Of a DNA stretch of 64,000 bases, positions 39,001 to 46,457 are shown one piece after another (the first letter of the stretch is position 1; each line of letters opens with the position of its first letter). Origin of the DNA: Acinetobacter gerneri DSM 14967 = CIP 107464 = MTCC 9824 (lineage in GTDB: Bacteria > Pseudomonadota > Gammaproteobacteria > Pseudomonadales > Moraxellaceae); the NCBI RefSeq assembly GCF_000368565.1, contig NZ_KB849542.1, positions 197,258 to 261,257 on the forward strand, written 5' to 3'. The notes below the pieces were generated by a model. That model saw nothing but the letters and a program-made list of their open reading frames with translations. It did not search any database and had not been told where the DNA came from. A program made the translations under genes and the position numbers.

Positions 39001-40136
39001 TGATAAAATTAATCGCACTAAGATGTGAGGAATTTAATAAACAATACATAACACATGCTACCGATATAGAAAGTATAAATTCTAAAGTAATTTTTTGGTT
39101 TGTTAGGGGATTTTTCTTTTTGGATGAATCTGAGATCGAGCCATACTGGAAGCATTTAAAAGAACAAGAAAAAATTATATTTATTTTAAATGATAGGGCT
39201 GAAGGTATTCGTCATGGTGATCATCCATTCTGGCCAACATTAACACCGACTAAAATATGGTGGATTTTAGATGAGTTTATAGATCAGTGGCCAAAAGTTG
39301 ATTTACCTGATTCTTGGGGTATGCAAGATCCTCCAAATGAAACAGGTTACAGATTTTTAAGTAATTTAATTTGGAATTTTACCAAGCATGTTTCTGAAAC
39401 TACTTTATCAATTGTGAATCACTTGATTGCAGATTCAAGGTTTGAAGGTATGCTATTAGCTTTAAAGAGTATTCGTTCAACCCTTATTCGAAACCTTGCT
39501 TTAGTTAATTTTAAGGCTCCATCCTCAGAAGAAATCGTTAATTTTTTAGATAATGATAGTGTGATTACAGTAGAAGGTTTAAGAGCATTAATTTTAGAAG
39601 AGCTAGAGTTTTATCAAAATGATCTCCGAGGAGGAGATACAACATCACCTTCGCTTTTTTATCATAAGCAATATGATGGATCGACTGTTTCAGAATATAT
39701 TCATTTAAATGAGGTAGATGCTACTAAAATTGTTGCAGATAGATTGAAATTAAGACTTTCAAATAAAGGGGTTATTGTAACCTTAGAGCATCAGATGCAA
39801 CATGCTAATCGTTGTGACATAACTTTTGCTAAAGTAATTGATAATCAGAGAAAACTTCTAGTACTAGAATCTAAAGGCCAATGGCACAAGGAGTTATACA
39901 ATGCGGCATCAACGCAGTTAGCTGAGAGATATTCGATCCATCCAGATGCGGAACAGCAAGGAATTTATTTTGTATTATGGTTTGGCACGAATGAGAAAGT
40001 AGCCAATCTTATTAAGCATGGAATTAGCTCAGCTCAAGAATTGAAAGTCATTTTAGAGAGCAAGCTACCAAGTGACTTAAAAGGTCGTATTGATATATTT
40101 GTTTTAGATGTTTCTTTAGAAGGTTCTGCGGTCTAG
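36078..40136 (+). CDS. NACHT-type STAND NTPase with C-terminal nuclease
   Basis: A 1352-aa protein, probably a single-protein immune sensor-effector. Walker A AEPGAGKSS is at 34-42, Walker B IIDALDE at 74-80, a sensor-like ISSRSSEW at 106-113, then LYPFNESEQQQIF, NPQFLKIFADAY and HKIIAEFTAANYLV, the usual sequence of NACHT/STAND modules. Residues about 330-1230 are helical-repeat-like and include CxCx6CxC (CTCKKEQYDCYC, near 565), a possible zinc site. The C-terminus has a PD-(D/E)XK-like core: Asp1247 (CDITFA), Glu1264-x-Lys1266 (LVLESKGQWHKEL). Known Avs proteins mostly carry the effector at the N-terminus; here it is at the C-terminus. More AT-rich than the core genes. Start has no Shine-Dalgarno but overlaps the upstream stop. 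Confidence 0.82.
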   Translation: MTSSFYLQRKLYDHEKEYTELEVLDAFQIIIILAEPGAGKSSLLESFSNHLSIKKKTANIFNSRNNHDENSILIIDALDELVRVDQSAVSNLLGRAADLEPRKLIISSRSSEWEESYTSLVRDFFETEPRVFRLYPFNESEQQQIFEHYKPQEDFKKFESEVKKYNLEQLLANPQFLKIFADAYIESNRVFSDRKSIFSQAVKALAKETNNTFNVRNDLPLLKKIEHTEEIFAKLLLSGSEGVSTNVDNLDTLYPRIDSLIRLDNIDLYPSLLSSRLFKLAENESIHQPSHKIIAEFTAANYLVRKINADCNHISLHQCLSIIAPNGVVRDELRGLVAWMAALGDKSIQETLINIDPYAVLANGDPSQLLPSSKKYLLEKLICLVDEDPYFRRSDMWRTFSISGFFDNDSVTSVKYILTNSDKGLLRGLVLELIENAVILESLLPELEEILMNEATDKYIRELAGIRLTEIVNYEAAQTINRLIEQGTKSSLNIVAHLIERINIKSLSFEVILRFLEKCTLLYPNKNVGREITIGERYFIKNFITNLDYELVVNLLDKLSHDLYCTCKKEQYDCYCRNGISKIIGVLLDRYFELEKNSYDPQKIWFWLKNLNFHGGKREEDSVAVKVLQNDDNLRQNIIRLAFDGVTSIEDINQVRWKTLSSHSGLSLKIQDSYFILDYAFENNNTNLWSYFVETHHFHATNRNESLYELRKYAKHQAREKNELLKAWIKKNLAVKKNYLDTQRIVNRRRIKNRQFKRQKIKNENIQYIQNNRELIEAGKHFGCLIDFANLTLHSPERIKEEFNDINLVKTSLKNCLPFIESYVHNLGGLAKAQCNSTRYHAEVILYASCLEIFRDIGNLESVKLDLLQALRTDIDNRPTAVNEKEHEEFRNEVDRILFPDSKSRLQFLKDYIEPQLTYSDCQYTQVSWLRYSDTFKEFQATLPLEWLDQYPNISIETTKTLFDLSAQFCDKNKLIKLIALRCEEFNKQYITHATDIESINSKVIFWFVRGFFFLDESEIEPYWKHLKEQEKIIFILNDRAEGIRHGDHPFWPTLTPTKIWWILDEFIDQWPKVDLPDSWGMQDPPNETGYRFLSNLIWNFTKHVSETTLSIVNHLIADSRFEGMLLALKSIRSTLIRNLALVNFKAPSSEEIVNFLDNDSVITVEGLRALILEELEFYQNDLRGGDTTSPSLFYHKQYDGSTVSEYIHLNEVDATKIVADRLKLRLSNKGVIVTLEHQMQHANRCDITFAKVIDNQRKLLVLESKGQWHKELYNAASTQLAERYSIHPDAEQQGIYFVLWFGTNEKVANLIKHGISSAQELKVILESKLPSDLKGRIDIFVLDVSLEGSAV

Positions 40137-40374
40137 TACTTTGTTTACAAAGTAAGCATGGTCTTTGAGGTCTATAAAAAAACCTTTGCATTTCTGCGGT
40201 CTATCTTTGCGGGACCGCAGTAAACAGAGGTCTTTTTGCGGTTTTCGTTAGTTTTTTGCACAAAAAATAGCTTATTATTCTTATACCTAGAAAAACTCGC
40301 ATTTGGCTCTTCTTCGTCTTAGAAAAGTCAAAAGCCTTAGTTTTCTTACACTTCTAAATTTATCCGCGGTCTCG
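40128..40374. repeat. GGTCT repeats at right end of island
   Basis: GCGGTCTA (40129-40136, containing the NTPase stop codon), GAGGTCTAT (about 40167), TGCGGTCTAT (40195-40204), inverse GACCGCA (40213-40219), GAGGTCTTT (40227-40235) and CGCGGTCTC (about 40365) lie within 250 bp. They share GGTCTA with repeats near the left end and may be integrase arm sites. Confidence 0.5.
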
Positions 40375-40453
40375 TTGATCTTATTCACTTTGACTATTTA
40401 AAAAAATCACAAGATATTGTTTCTTATAGTAAAATTATAAAAAACTGTCTCCG
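40137..40453. other. Non-coding right end of island
   Basis: This 317-bp stretch holds the GGTCT repeats and the pair TGCGGTC/GACCGCA, which can form a short hairpin. No gene is seen. It ends at the right att core. Confidence 0.5.
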
Positions 40454-40498
40454 CTCATAATCCGTTGGTCGACAGTTCAAGTCTGTCTGGGCCCACCA
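40454..40498 (+). pseudogene. Displaced tRNA 3' half (attR)
   Basis: The first 17 bp (40454-40470) are identical to the anticodon-loop-to-variable-loop part of the tRNA at 23651. Then follow T-arm GACAG/CTGTC with loop TTCAAGT, acceptor strand TGGGCCC and ACCA. There is no 5' half here. It is the natural 3' end of the tRNA gene separated by island insertion. Confidence 0.88.
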
Positions 40499-40506
40499 AA
40501 TAAAAC

Positions 40507-40542
40507 AACCACTTAGGTGCGCTAATCCTAAGTGGTTTTTTT
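40507..40542 (+). terminator. Former terminator of the tRNA gene
   Basis: AACCACTTAGG, a 9-nt loop and CCTAAGTGGTTTTTTT form a strong terminator 8 bp after the displaced tRNA end. Its position supports the idea that this end is the original tRNA gene end. Confidence 0.85.
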
Positions 40543-40622
40543 GTATCTGCTTTCATGTAAGCATTATGTAAGCGCTCAAATATAAACTTTTAAATATAGA
40601 AATAATGCTAATAGGAATAAAT

Positions 40623-40721
40623 ATGAAACCTTGGCTCTACACTTACATTGAGCAACCACAATTATTTGATCAATTATCAATACGACCATATTTAAATATT
40701 ACTATTACAATAGAGTTTTGA
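40623..40721 (+). CDS. Possible very small protein (32 aa)
   Basis: A 32-codon frame with a Shine-Dalgarno-like TAGGAATAAAT before the ATG. The product begins MKPWLYTYIEQPQLFDQL. It has no recognised motif and may be chance. Confidence 0.25.
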   Translation: MKPWLYTYIEQPQLFDQLSIRPYLNITITIEF

Positions 40722-40755
40722 TATTATCTCCTCTTTTTACAAAAGGGGAAATCTG

Positions 40756-41355
40756 ATGAAGAAAATAGCTATTAGCTTAATGTTGCTAGGATTAACTGGT
40801 TGTAGTGCTGGTATGATTAATCAATCAAAGAAAATATTAGGCTTAAAACTTTATCAAGATTCACAAGCAGAACATACTTCAAATATTCGCATAGAACACA
40901 ATAATATTTTCTCTGTTACCCTATATCCAAATGGATGCATAACATCTTTACAGCCAAAATTTCAAATGTTACCCGAGGTCAATAGCGCGGGATCTTTAAA
41001 AAATCAACTACTAAGTAAACCAATTGAATATAAACAAAAGCTACTAAATATGCCTTTTCCACCTGAGGAAAATAGAAGTTACTCAGAATTCAAGTTACCT
41101 GCAAATCGTCTTCTTGCGATTGGGGCATCTAAAGGTTATTACAATGGTGTTGAATACCGAGGTTGTGGAGTTAATGCTATATATAAATTTTCTGAAAATA
41201 AAAATTATGAATTGCTAGACAATACATCTCAATGCACCCTACAAATCAATGAGATCAGAAATAATGGAGAGCGCGTAGAGTTAAAACCATTAAAATATCT
41301 CAACAACGTGAATGAATGGGCAGGTTGTGATGCTCAAATTAAAGATTTGCAATAA
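40756..41355 (+). CDS. Hypothetical lipoprotein
   Basis: A 199-aa protein with a lipoprotein signal (ISLMLLGLTGCSAG, Cys about 16). The mature region has several cysteines (NGCITS, RGCGVNAI, SQCTLQ, AGCDAQ) suitable for periplasmic disulfides. AAAAGGGGAAATCTG precedes the ATG. Its position beside effector-tail fragments and an immunity gene suggests it could be an envelope immunity protein, but no family is recognised. Confidence 0.65.
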   Translation: MKKIAISLMLLGLTGCSAGMINQSKKILGLKLYQDSQAEHTSNIRIEHNNIFSVTLYPNGCITSLQPKFQMLPEVNSAGSLKNQLLSKPIEYKQKLLNMPFPPEENRSYSEFKLPANRLLAIGASKGYYNGVEYRGCGVNAIYKFSENKNYELLDNTSQCTLQINEIRNNGERVELKPLKYLNNVNEWAGCDAQIKDLQ

Positions 41356-41360
41356 CCAAA

Positions 41361-41453
41361 TTACTCAGAACCCCACCCATCATCTAATTTTTCCTCATTA
41401 GCTCTGTGCTCATCAGCATATCTTGCCGTTTTTCGATATTCTGTGATACCGAA
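41361..41453 (-). pseudogene. Fragment of an effector-like C-terminus (copy 1)
   Basis: A 30-codon open fragment, with no start, ending in ARYADEHRANEEKLDDGWG and a stop. The end resembles the fragment at 43433-43551 (ADEHTADEERLIEAWP). The rest of the gene is missing. Minus strand, opposite to the lipoprotein gene. Confidence 0.4.
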
Positions 41454-41532
41454 TTATTTTACTAAGGGCGGGATATTGACTGTAAGTGATTAATTCTTTA
41501 TAAACTGTTTTAACTAGAGGATTGATAATCTT

Positions 41533-42135
41533 ATGGATATCTCAAAAAAGTTGATTCCAAATACATTTGGCTCAGTTTTAGCACTTACCATTATTTCGTT
41601 TGTAGTTATCTATATATGGTTTGGCTGTTCAGATTTTCCAGAAAGAGATCAATTAAAGGAATCACTAACTTTAACGGCTACATTTTTTAGTGCATATGCG
41701 ACGCTAGGTGCTGCGTATATTGCTGCAAATCTCTTTAATGATTGGAGAGCACAGAAAAAATATGAAATTATTGCTCAATTAACCCTTGATGCTTCTTTGG
41801 ATTTAATAAGAGCTAAAGATACATTTCATTTCTATTTATTTCAGTATATTTACAAAACTGATGAAATAACATACAAACAGGTAGATGATGTTGTATTCCA
41901 TGCAATAAGTAAAATTGATCTGCTAAATCAAGTTTTAGAACGTTACAATATGCCAAATATTACAAATGAGGTGAATAAGTTATATCGTGAAAGCTATTGT
42001 AAGCTCCCTCGCCTATTACAAGAAAAAAAATATTTAATGAAACTAAGTGAAATAGAGTTAACTAAATACTCTGAAAAATCCTTTGATGGGCTTAAAGAAT
42101 TAAATGAAAAAATGTTAGCTAATCTAAAAATTTAG
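41533..42135 (+). CDS. Hypothetical membrane protein
   Basis: A 200-aa protein with two N-terminal membrane segments (about 14-32 and 46-68: LTATFFSAYATLGAAYIAAN) and a helical cytoplasmic domain with a charged C-terminus. Shine-Dalgarno TAGAGG is rather far from the ATG. No family is recognised. The disrupted secreted-protein gene begins 16 bp after its stop and may be in the same operon. Confidence 0.6.
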   Translation: MDISKKLIPNTFGSVLALTIISFVVIYIWFGCSDFPERDQLKESLTLTATFFSAYATLGAAYIAANLFNDWRAQKKYEIIAQLTLDASLDLIRAKDTFHFYLFQYIYKTDEITYKQVDDVVFHAISKIDLLNQVLERYNMPNITNEVNKLYRESYCKLPRLLQEKKYLMKLSEIELTKYSEKSFDGLKELNEKMLANLKI

Positions 42136-42166
42136 AATTGAAAATATAGATATGAATAAACTATTA

Positions 42167-43023
42167 GGGTCTGTTGACATTTGTTGCCTAAAAAAATAGC
42201 GAGATAGTAAAATTAAATCGCCAAACCCAATTTTACCCTCGCTATGCCTCGTACAATGCTGAATGATCAACACTGGTCTAAGTTACTCTCTATTTTCCGT
42301 CACTTTAATATTTATCTCAAACTAAATTTAAGAAATTTTATCGAAGCTATTCTATTTCGTATCAGAACAGGCTGTCCTTGGCGAGATTTACCTCAAGAAT
42401 TTGGTAAGCCAAACTCTATCTTTAAAAAATACAATCGGTGGTCTAAAAATGATAAGTTTATGAATATTTTTAGATTATTTAGTAAACATGCTGATAAAGA
42501 ATGGATATTTATTGATGGTAGCCATGTACGGGCACACCAACATTCTTCGGGTATTAATCATCAAGATATTTCTAAAAGTATTGGTGGTAATAGTTCAAAA
42601 ATACATTTAGCAGTTGATTCTAATGGTAATCCCATTGAGTTTATTATTTCAGATGGAACTTCCCATGATATTAAAATAGCCCCTGATCTGGTATCAAAAT
42701 TGGATTTAACTGAATCAGAAATATTATGTGCTGATAAAGGTTATGACTCAGACAATTTCAGGACTCAAATTGAGCAAACAAAAACTAAGTCAAATATTCC
42801 TAGAAAATCAAATACCAAGTCTAACAATGATCATATGGATTGGCATATCTATAAAATCAGGCACTTAGTTGAGAATTCATTCTGTAGGTTGAAGCAATTT
42901 AGAGGGATTTCAACTCGATATGACAAGCTAAAGCGCAATTATCAAAGTGCTATCGCTCTAGCTTGTATATTTATTTGGTTACCTTTGTAGGTTAAGTTCC
43001 ATACTGCAAATGTCAACACACCC
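42167..43023 (+). mobile_element. IS5-family insertion sequence
   Basis: An 857-bp element with inverted ends GGGTCTGTTGACATTTG (left) and GGGTGTGTTGACATTTG (right, read inward), one mismatch, flanked by TA/TA. It encodes one intact transposase. The size, ends and TA target fit the IS5 family, IS427-like group. Two MITEs in this window share its ends. Confidence 0.9.
42244..42990 (+). CDS. IS5-family transposase
   Basis: A 248-aa DDE transposase. The N-terminal part (MLNDQHWSKLLSIF; RTGCPWRDLPQEFG) is the usual IS5 DNA-binding region. Catalytic Asp lies in IFIDGSHVRAHQH, the second in CADKGYDSD, and the YREK-type Glu in RHLVENSFCRLKQFRG. The frame is uninterrupted, unlike many IS427 members that need a frameshift, so it may be active. 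Confidence 0.92.
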   Translation: MPRTMLNDQHWSKLLSIFRHFNIYLKLNLRNFIEAILFRIRTGCPWRDLPQEFGKPNSIFKKYNRWSKNDKFMNIFRLFSKHADKEWIFIDGSHVRAHQHSSGINHQDISKSIGGNSSKIHLAVDSNGNPIEFIISDGTSHDIKIAPDLVSKLDLTESEILCADKGYDSDNFRTQIEQTKTKSNIPRKSNTKSNNDHMDWHIYKIRHLVENSFCRLKQFRGISTRYDKLKRNYQSAIALACIFIWLPL

Positions 43024-43432
43024 TAATATTATTTAGCGCAATCTCTATCTCAATTACTGGTCATACTGCCAGTAATCAAAATCCATTAATCCTAAAGCCT
43101 GTCAAAGTTCATAACGTAGAAGAGCTAAAATATATTATAAATTTATATGCCTATGCGAGAAAAAAAGAATTAAATGATAAACAATACTCATTAGAAGATT
43201 ATCAAAATACTCCTGAAGCAAAAGTACAATTATGCCAACAAACTGGATTTCTAGAAAGCTATTGGGATTTTATCGAATTAAATAAAGATCTTCTAAGCCC
43301 AGCCCTGACTAGACTGGTAATCTTTTCAAAGGAATACGATAAATCTGTAATAAAGCAAAACTATGAGATTCTAAAAGGCGATTGTGCTAAATTTAATTAT
43401 AATCCACCATTAATAAATGAATTATAGTAATT

Positions 43433-43634
43433 TCACGGCCAAGCTTCTATCAATCGCTCTTCATCAGCTGTGTGTTCATCTGCTGCATCGGCTTTGGCTT
43501 TAGCAATCTCAGCTTGTTGCATGATTTCATGCTTGTTTGTATTTTTCAAAGTGATCCATGATTATCTCATTATTAAAATTCATCTTTTTTACTTTTTACT
43601 ATCAACATTTAACATTGCAAATCATCTAGCATAT
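43433..43634 (-). pseudogene. Chimeric remnant: immunity-gene start and effector-like tail
   Basis: The right part (43543-43634) nearly repeats the promoter and first codons of the immunity gene at 44471-44563, including ATGGATCACTTTGAAAA. That frame stops after ten codons. In another frame the sequence ends as AKADAADEHTADEERLIEAWP plus stop, similar to the fragment at 41361. It looks like a recombination scar between effector and immunity genes. Confidence 0.5.
43543..43634. repeat. Direct repeat, copy A
   Basis: About 92 bp closely matching 44471-44563: TTTTCAAAGTGATCCATG, the promoter region, and a shared AAATCATCTAGCATAT end. Few mismatches. Confidence 0.8.
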
Positions 43635-43668
43635 ACGTCGCATTATTTAACCCAAGTAATAGATGGTT

Positions 43669-44487
43669 TTAACTGCTAATCCGATTAAGAATAGGGTGCT
43701 TCTGACGAATCCATTGCACGATATCTTTAGGATAAAATAAAAATTTATGCAAGCAAGAATCATCTAAGTTCAATAAATATACTAATGCTGCTGCTTCAAA
43801 AGCCCAATAACCGCTATACGCCACACTACTTTCTAAATCGAGATGGCTATTGTACCAAGATTGATTTTTATGATTCTTATACCAAGAAGCTAAATAATCA
43901 TCTAAAAGCTCTAAAGCATGTTTAGGATCATTTTTCTTCTTAACCTGATCTATAACATCACACAATGGTGAATACGAAAGATCATATAACGTACCTTCAC
44001 TTACAAATGGATGTTTAGGATCATTCAGTCCAAAAAGCTTGTTGATTATTTCATCTTCATTCATATGTGCTTGATCTTCGCCATTCACCAATTGATGAAT
44101 AACATGTAGTAAATCTTTTTGATCAAGTAAATAAGCTAGGCTTATGATATTTAACGTTTCATTTTCTGTGGGGATCACTGACGGTTTTTTGCCATTTTCA
44201 AAAATTGCTAAAGCTTCAGCCTTTTTATCAAAAGCATTAATAGTTTTTTGAAATAAGGAAATGAGTTCAGTGATAGAAAAACCTGCCGTATACTCTAAAA
44301 ATAAAAGATTCCAATAACAATCTTTTATTCCACTCCAACGTTCTGCTTCACCACAATTATATTTATCATCTTCAAAGTGATCACTTTCTAAAACCAATGG
44401 AATCGATTCATCTCGATATTCTCTATAGCCAATATAATATGTTTCAGTCAAATATTTTTGTCTGCGTTGGTTTTCAAAGTGATCCAT
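43669..44487 (-). CDS. PoNi-type (DUF1911-like) immunity protein
   Basis: A 272-aa protein. SVAYSGYWAFEAAALVYLLN followed by LDDSCLHKFLFYPKDIVQW is characteristic of DUF1910/DUF1911 immunity proteins that neutralise PoNe-type DNase toxins of type VI and related secretion systems. The ATG at 44487 (MDHFENQRRQ) has GAGA upstream; a longer frame to 44544 is less likely. No complete toxin gene is beside it, so it is an orphan immunity gene. Confidence 0.78.
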   Translation of the reverse strand: MDHFENQRRQKYLTETYYIGYREYRDESIPLVLESDHFEDDKYNCGEAERWSGIKDCYWNLLFLEYTAGFSITELISLFQKTINAFDKKAEALAIFENGKKPSVIPTENETLNIISLAYLLDQKDLLHVIHQLVNGEDQAHMNEDEIINKLFGLNDPKHPFVSEGTLYDLSYSPLCDVIDQVKKKNDPKHALELLDDYLASWYKNHKNQSWYNSHLDLESSVAYSGYWAFEAAALVYLLNLDDSCLHKFLFYPKDIVQWIRQKHPILNRISS

Positions 44488-44563
44488 GATTATCTCATTA
44501 TTAAAATTAATAATTTTTAGTTTTTTACTATCAACATTTAACATTACAAATCATCTAGCATAT
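44471..44563. repeat. Direct repeat, copy B
   Basis: The 5' end and promoter of the PoNi-type gene; partner of 43543-43634. The sequences diverge abruptly at both borders, as expected for a duplication. Confidence 0.8.
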
Positions 44564-44596
44564 TCATCTCAACTACCTTGTATATCGTTAGCTATT

Positions 44597-44805
44597 ATGT
44601 TCGTATCTATACATAAAGAAATGATTGCTGAGAATTTGTTCGCTGATCATATCGCGATCAACTCCTATCGTGAAATTATCCGATATATAGGCGATAAACA
44701 TCCAACAACTAGAGATATATTAAAAAATATTTTAGCTCAATAAAGAAAAAACATACCGATTTATTGACTGATGCCTCAGTATATTTTCCATACAAAATTT
44801 CCTAA
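44597..44805 (+). pseudogene. Decayed ferritin-like (bacterioferritin/Dps-like) gene end
   Basis: ENLFADHIAINSYREIIRYI followed by GDKHPTTRDILKNILAQ matches the last helices of a ferritin-like protein, which usually continues EEEHADDL. Here a stop follows LAQ, and the expected continuation appears in another frame (KKHTDLLTD) a few bases on. The N-terminal half is missing. It is a truncated, frameshifted remnant. Confidence 0.6.
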
Positions 44806-44970
44806 AAGTGTTTAAGATTTTGAATAATTTGTTAATTCATCACTATTTTTTAAAAATTATATTTCTTGACAATTTTTAGCAAAAAAATTCATCAATTTGT
44901 CATTTTTATCTTGTCATTGTGCTTGCATCAGATCAAACTTGCCAAAATATTTTTTGTACAAATGTATTTT

Positions 44971-45537
44971 ATGAAAAAGCTGATTGGTGAACTCACATTT
45001 AAACTTGCAGGTTGGAAATATAAAGTCGAACCTGAAGTTTTAGAAAACAAACAAGTGATTATTGGTTTTGAACATACGTCAATGATGGATGCAGTGCTTT
45101 CATTGGCCATTTTCCAAATTCATGATATAGAAATTCATACTTTAATCAAAAAAGAACTCTTTAAAGGACCGCTTAAGCCGATTTTAGAAAAAATTGGTGG
45201 GATCCCTGTTGATCGTAAATCAAGTAAAGACATCGTGGCTCAAATGGTTGAGCAATTTCAAAATAATGAAAAATTTAACCTTGTCATCGCTCCAGAAGCC
45301 ACACGTGCCAAAAATGGTGAATCACGTCGTCCGATTCGTACAGGTTTTTGGCATATTGCAAAAGCTGCCAATGTCCCGATTGTATTGATGTACGCCAATT
45401 CCAAAACAAAACAAGGCGGTATTTTTGGAAAAATCTATCCTTCCGATTTAGATCAAGACCTTGCGGAAATTAAAAAACTCTATAAAGCGCATACAGGACT
45501 CGATATTATTATCCCTGAAGCAAAAAAAGATGAATAA
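44971..45537 (+). CDS. PlsC-like acyltransferase
   Basis: A 188-aa member of the lysophospholipid acyltransferase family, which transfers acyl groups in phospholipid synthesis at the inner membrane. The HX4D motif appears as HTSMMDA, followed by GGIPVDR and the EGTR-like APEATRAKNG. The exact start is uncertain: the ATG at 44971 (MKKLIGELTF) gives the normal family length, but no Shine-Dalgarno is visible; the open frame extends upstream to a TTG at 44866. Confidence 0.8.
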   Translation: MKKLIGELTFKLAGWKYKVEPEVLENKQVIIGFEHTSMMDAVLSLAIFQIHDIEIHTLIKKELFKGPLKPILEKIGGIPVDRKSSKDIVAQMVEQFQNNEKFNLVIAPEATRAKNGESRRPIRTGFWHIAKAANVPIVLMYANSKTKQGGIFGKIYPSDLDQDLAEIKKLYKAHTGLDIIIPEAKKDE

Positions 45538-45644
45538 CTGGATATTTTCTAAAATATAAGCACTTTCTCTAAAAAAACAGCTTGTGGTAGAATCTACCCC
45601 AATTTGATATGGCATACAGCCAGTCTGTAAGGAGCAAATTTCGC

Positions 45645-46394
45645 ATGGCGGGTCATTCTAAGTGGGCCAATATTAAGCATCGCAAAGCAAAACAAGATGC
45701 AAGTCGCGGTAAAGTATTTACCAAATATATTCGTGAGCTAGTCACAGCAGCAAAATTGGGCGGTGGTGATGTTGCGAGTAACCCTCGTTTACGTGCTGTA
45801 GTCGAGAAAGCGCTTTCAGTCAACATGACGCGCGATACGATCAACCGTGCGATCCAACGTGGTGCTGGTGGTGAAGACAACACTGATTTGAAAGAAATTA
45901 CTTATGAAGGTTATGGTGTTGGTGGTGTTGCTGTTTTAGTTGAAACGATGACAGATAACCTAAACCGTACAGTTCCAGACGTTCGTCACTGTTTCTCTAA
46001 AACCAATGGTAATTTGGGTACAGCAGGTTCTGTTGCTTATCTATTTACCAAACGTGGTGAGATTACTTTTGAAGATGTATCTTTAGAAGATCGTATCATG
46101 GATGTCGCTTTAGAAGCTGGCGCAGAAGATATCGAAGTGGATGAAGATGAAATCTTAGTCATCACGACTCCAGAATCTTTTGGTGATGTTCAAGATGCTC
46201 TAACTGCTGCAGGTTTAAAATCTGATAATGCAGAAGTTGTGATGAGCCCATCAACTAAAGCTGAAATCACTGATATTGATCAAGCTAAGCAAATCTTGAA
46301 AATGATCGATATGTTTGAAGATCTTGACGATGTTCAAAACGTTTATACAAATGTTGAATTCTCTGATGAAGTCTTAGCTCAATTGGATGCATAA
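45645..46394 (+). CDS. yebC: YebC/PmpR-family protein
   Basis: A 249-aa cytoplasmic protein of the YebC (TACO1) family, members of which act as transcription regulators or assist translation of proline-rich stretches. [19 protein letters not shown] and [20 protein letters not shown] are diagnostic. The ATG at 45645 with AAGGAGCAAATTTCGC upstream is chosen; an ATG 36 bp earlier would add residues foreign to the family. Confidence 0.95.
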   Translation: MAGHSKWANIKHRKAKQDASRGKVFTKYIRELVTAAKLGGGDVASNPRLRAVVEKALSVNMTRDTINRAIQRGAGGEDNTDLKEITYEGYGVGGVAVLVETMTDNLNRTVPDVRHCFSKTNGNLGTAGSVAYLFTKRGEITFEDVSLEDRIMDVALEAGAEDIEVDEDEILVITTPESFGDVQDALTAAGLKSDNAEVVMSPSTKAEITDIDQAKQILKMIDMFEDLDDVQNVYTNVEFSDEVLAQLDA

Positions 46395-46418
46395 TTTTTC
46401 AGATGTTTTGAATATTTT

Positions 46419-46446
46419 AAAACGCGCTAAATGCGCGTTTTTTTCT
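46419..46446 (+). terminator. Rho-independent terminator of yebC
   Basis: AAAACGCGC, a short loop and GCGCGTTTTTTT, 25 bp after the stop. Confidence 0.9.
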
Positions 46447-46457
46447 GCCTGAATTTA

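Larger units (their letters stand above)
23728..40453. mobile_element. tRNA-integrated genomic island, about 16.8 kb
   Basis: The segment is bounded by a tRNA gene on the left and a displaced tRNA 3' half on the right, with identical 17-bp cores, and encodes a tyrosine integrase. It carries two regulator/redox pairs, two convergent HTH genes, small secreted proteins, an integrase-helicase pair and a NACHT/nuclease protein. No conjugation, capsid or clear relaxase gene is visible, so it is a mobilisable or satellite-like integrative element rather than a complete ICE or prophage. The integrase lies in the middle of the element rather than beside an att site, which is unusual. Confidence 0.85.
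42152..43427 (+). pseudogene. Secreted-protein gene split by an IS
   Basis: Removing the IS (42167-43023) and one copy of the TA target duplication joins five codons at 42152-42166 to the frame at 43026-43427 without a shift. The restored 138-aa protein begins MNKLLILFSAISISITGHT, a signal peptide, and continues to a mature part with two cysteines (QLCQQTGFL and KGDCAKFN). So the IS landed inside the signal peptide. The function is unknown. Confidence 0.75.

Noticed and set aside
23728..40453. Prophage
   Set aside because: No capsid, terminase, portal, tail, lysis or recognisable phage replication genes are present beside the integrase.
44486..44743. 85-codon ORF including the ferritin-like remnant
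   Set aside because: Its first part is the antisense of the immunity gene's 5' repeat; only the last 48 codons resemble a protein family and they are a truncated remnant.
44866..44970. TTG start giving a 223-aa acyltransferase
   Set aside because: TTGACA here looks more like a promoter element than a start, no Shine-Dalgarno precedes it and the added residues do not fit the family.
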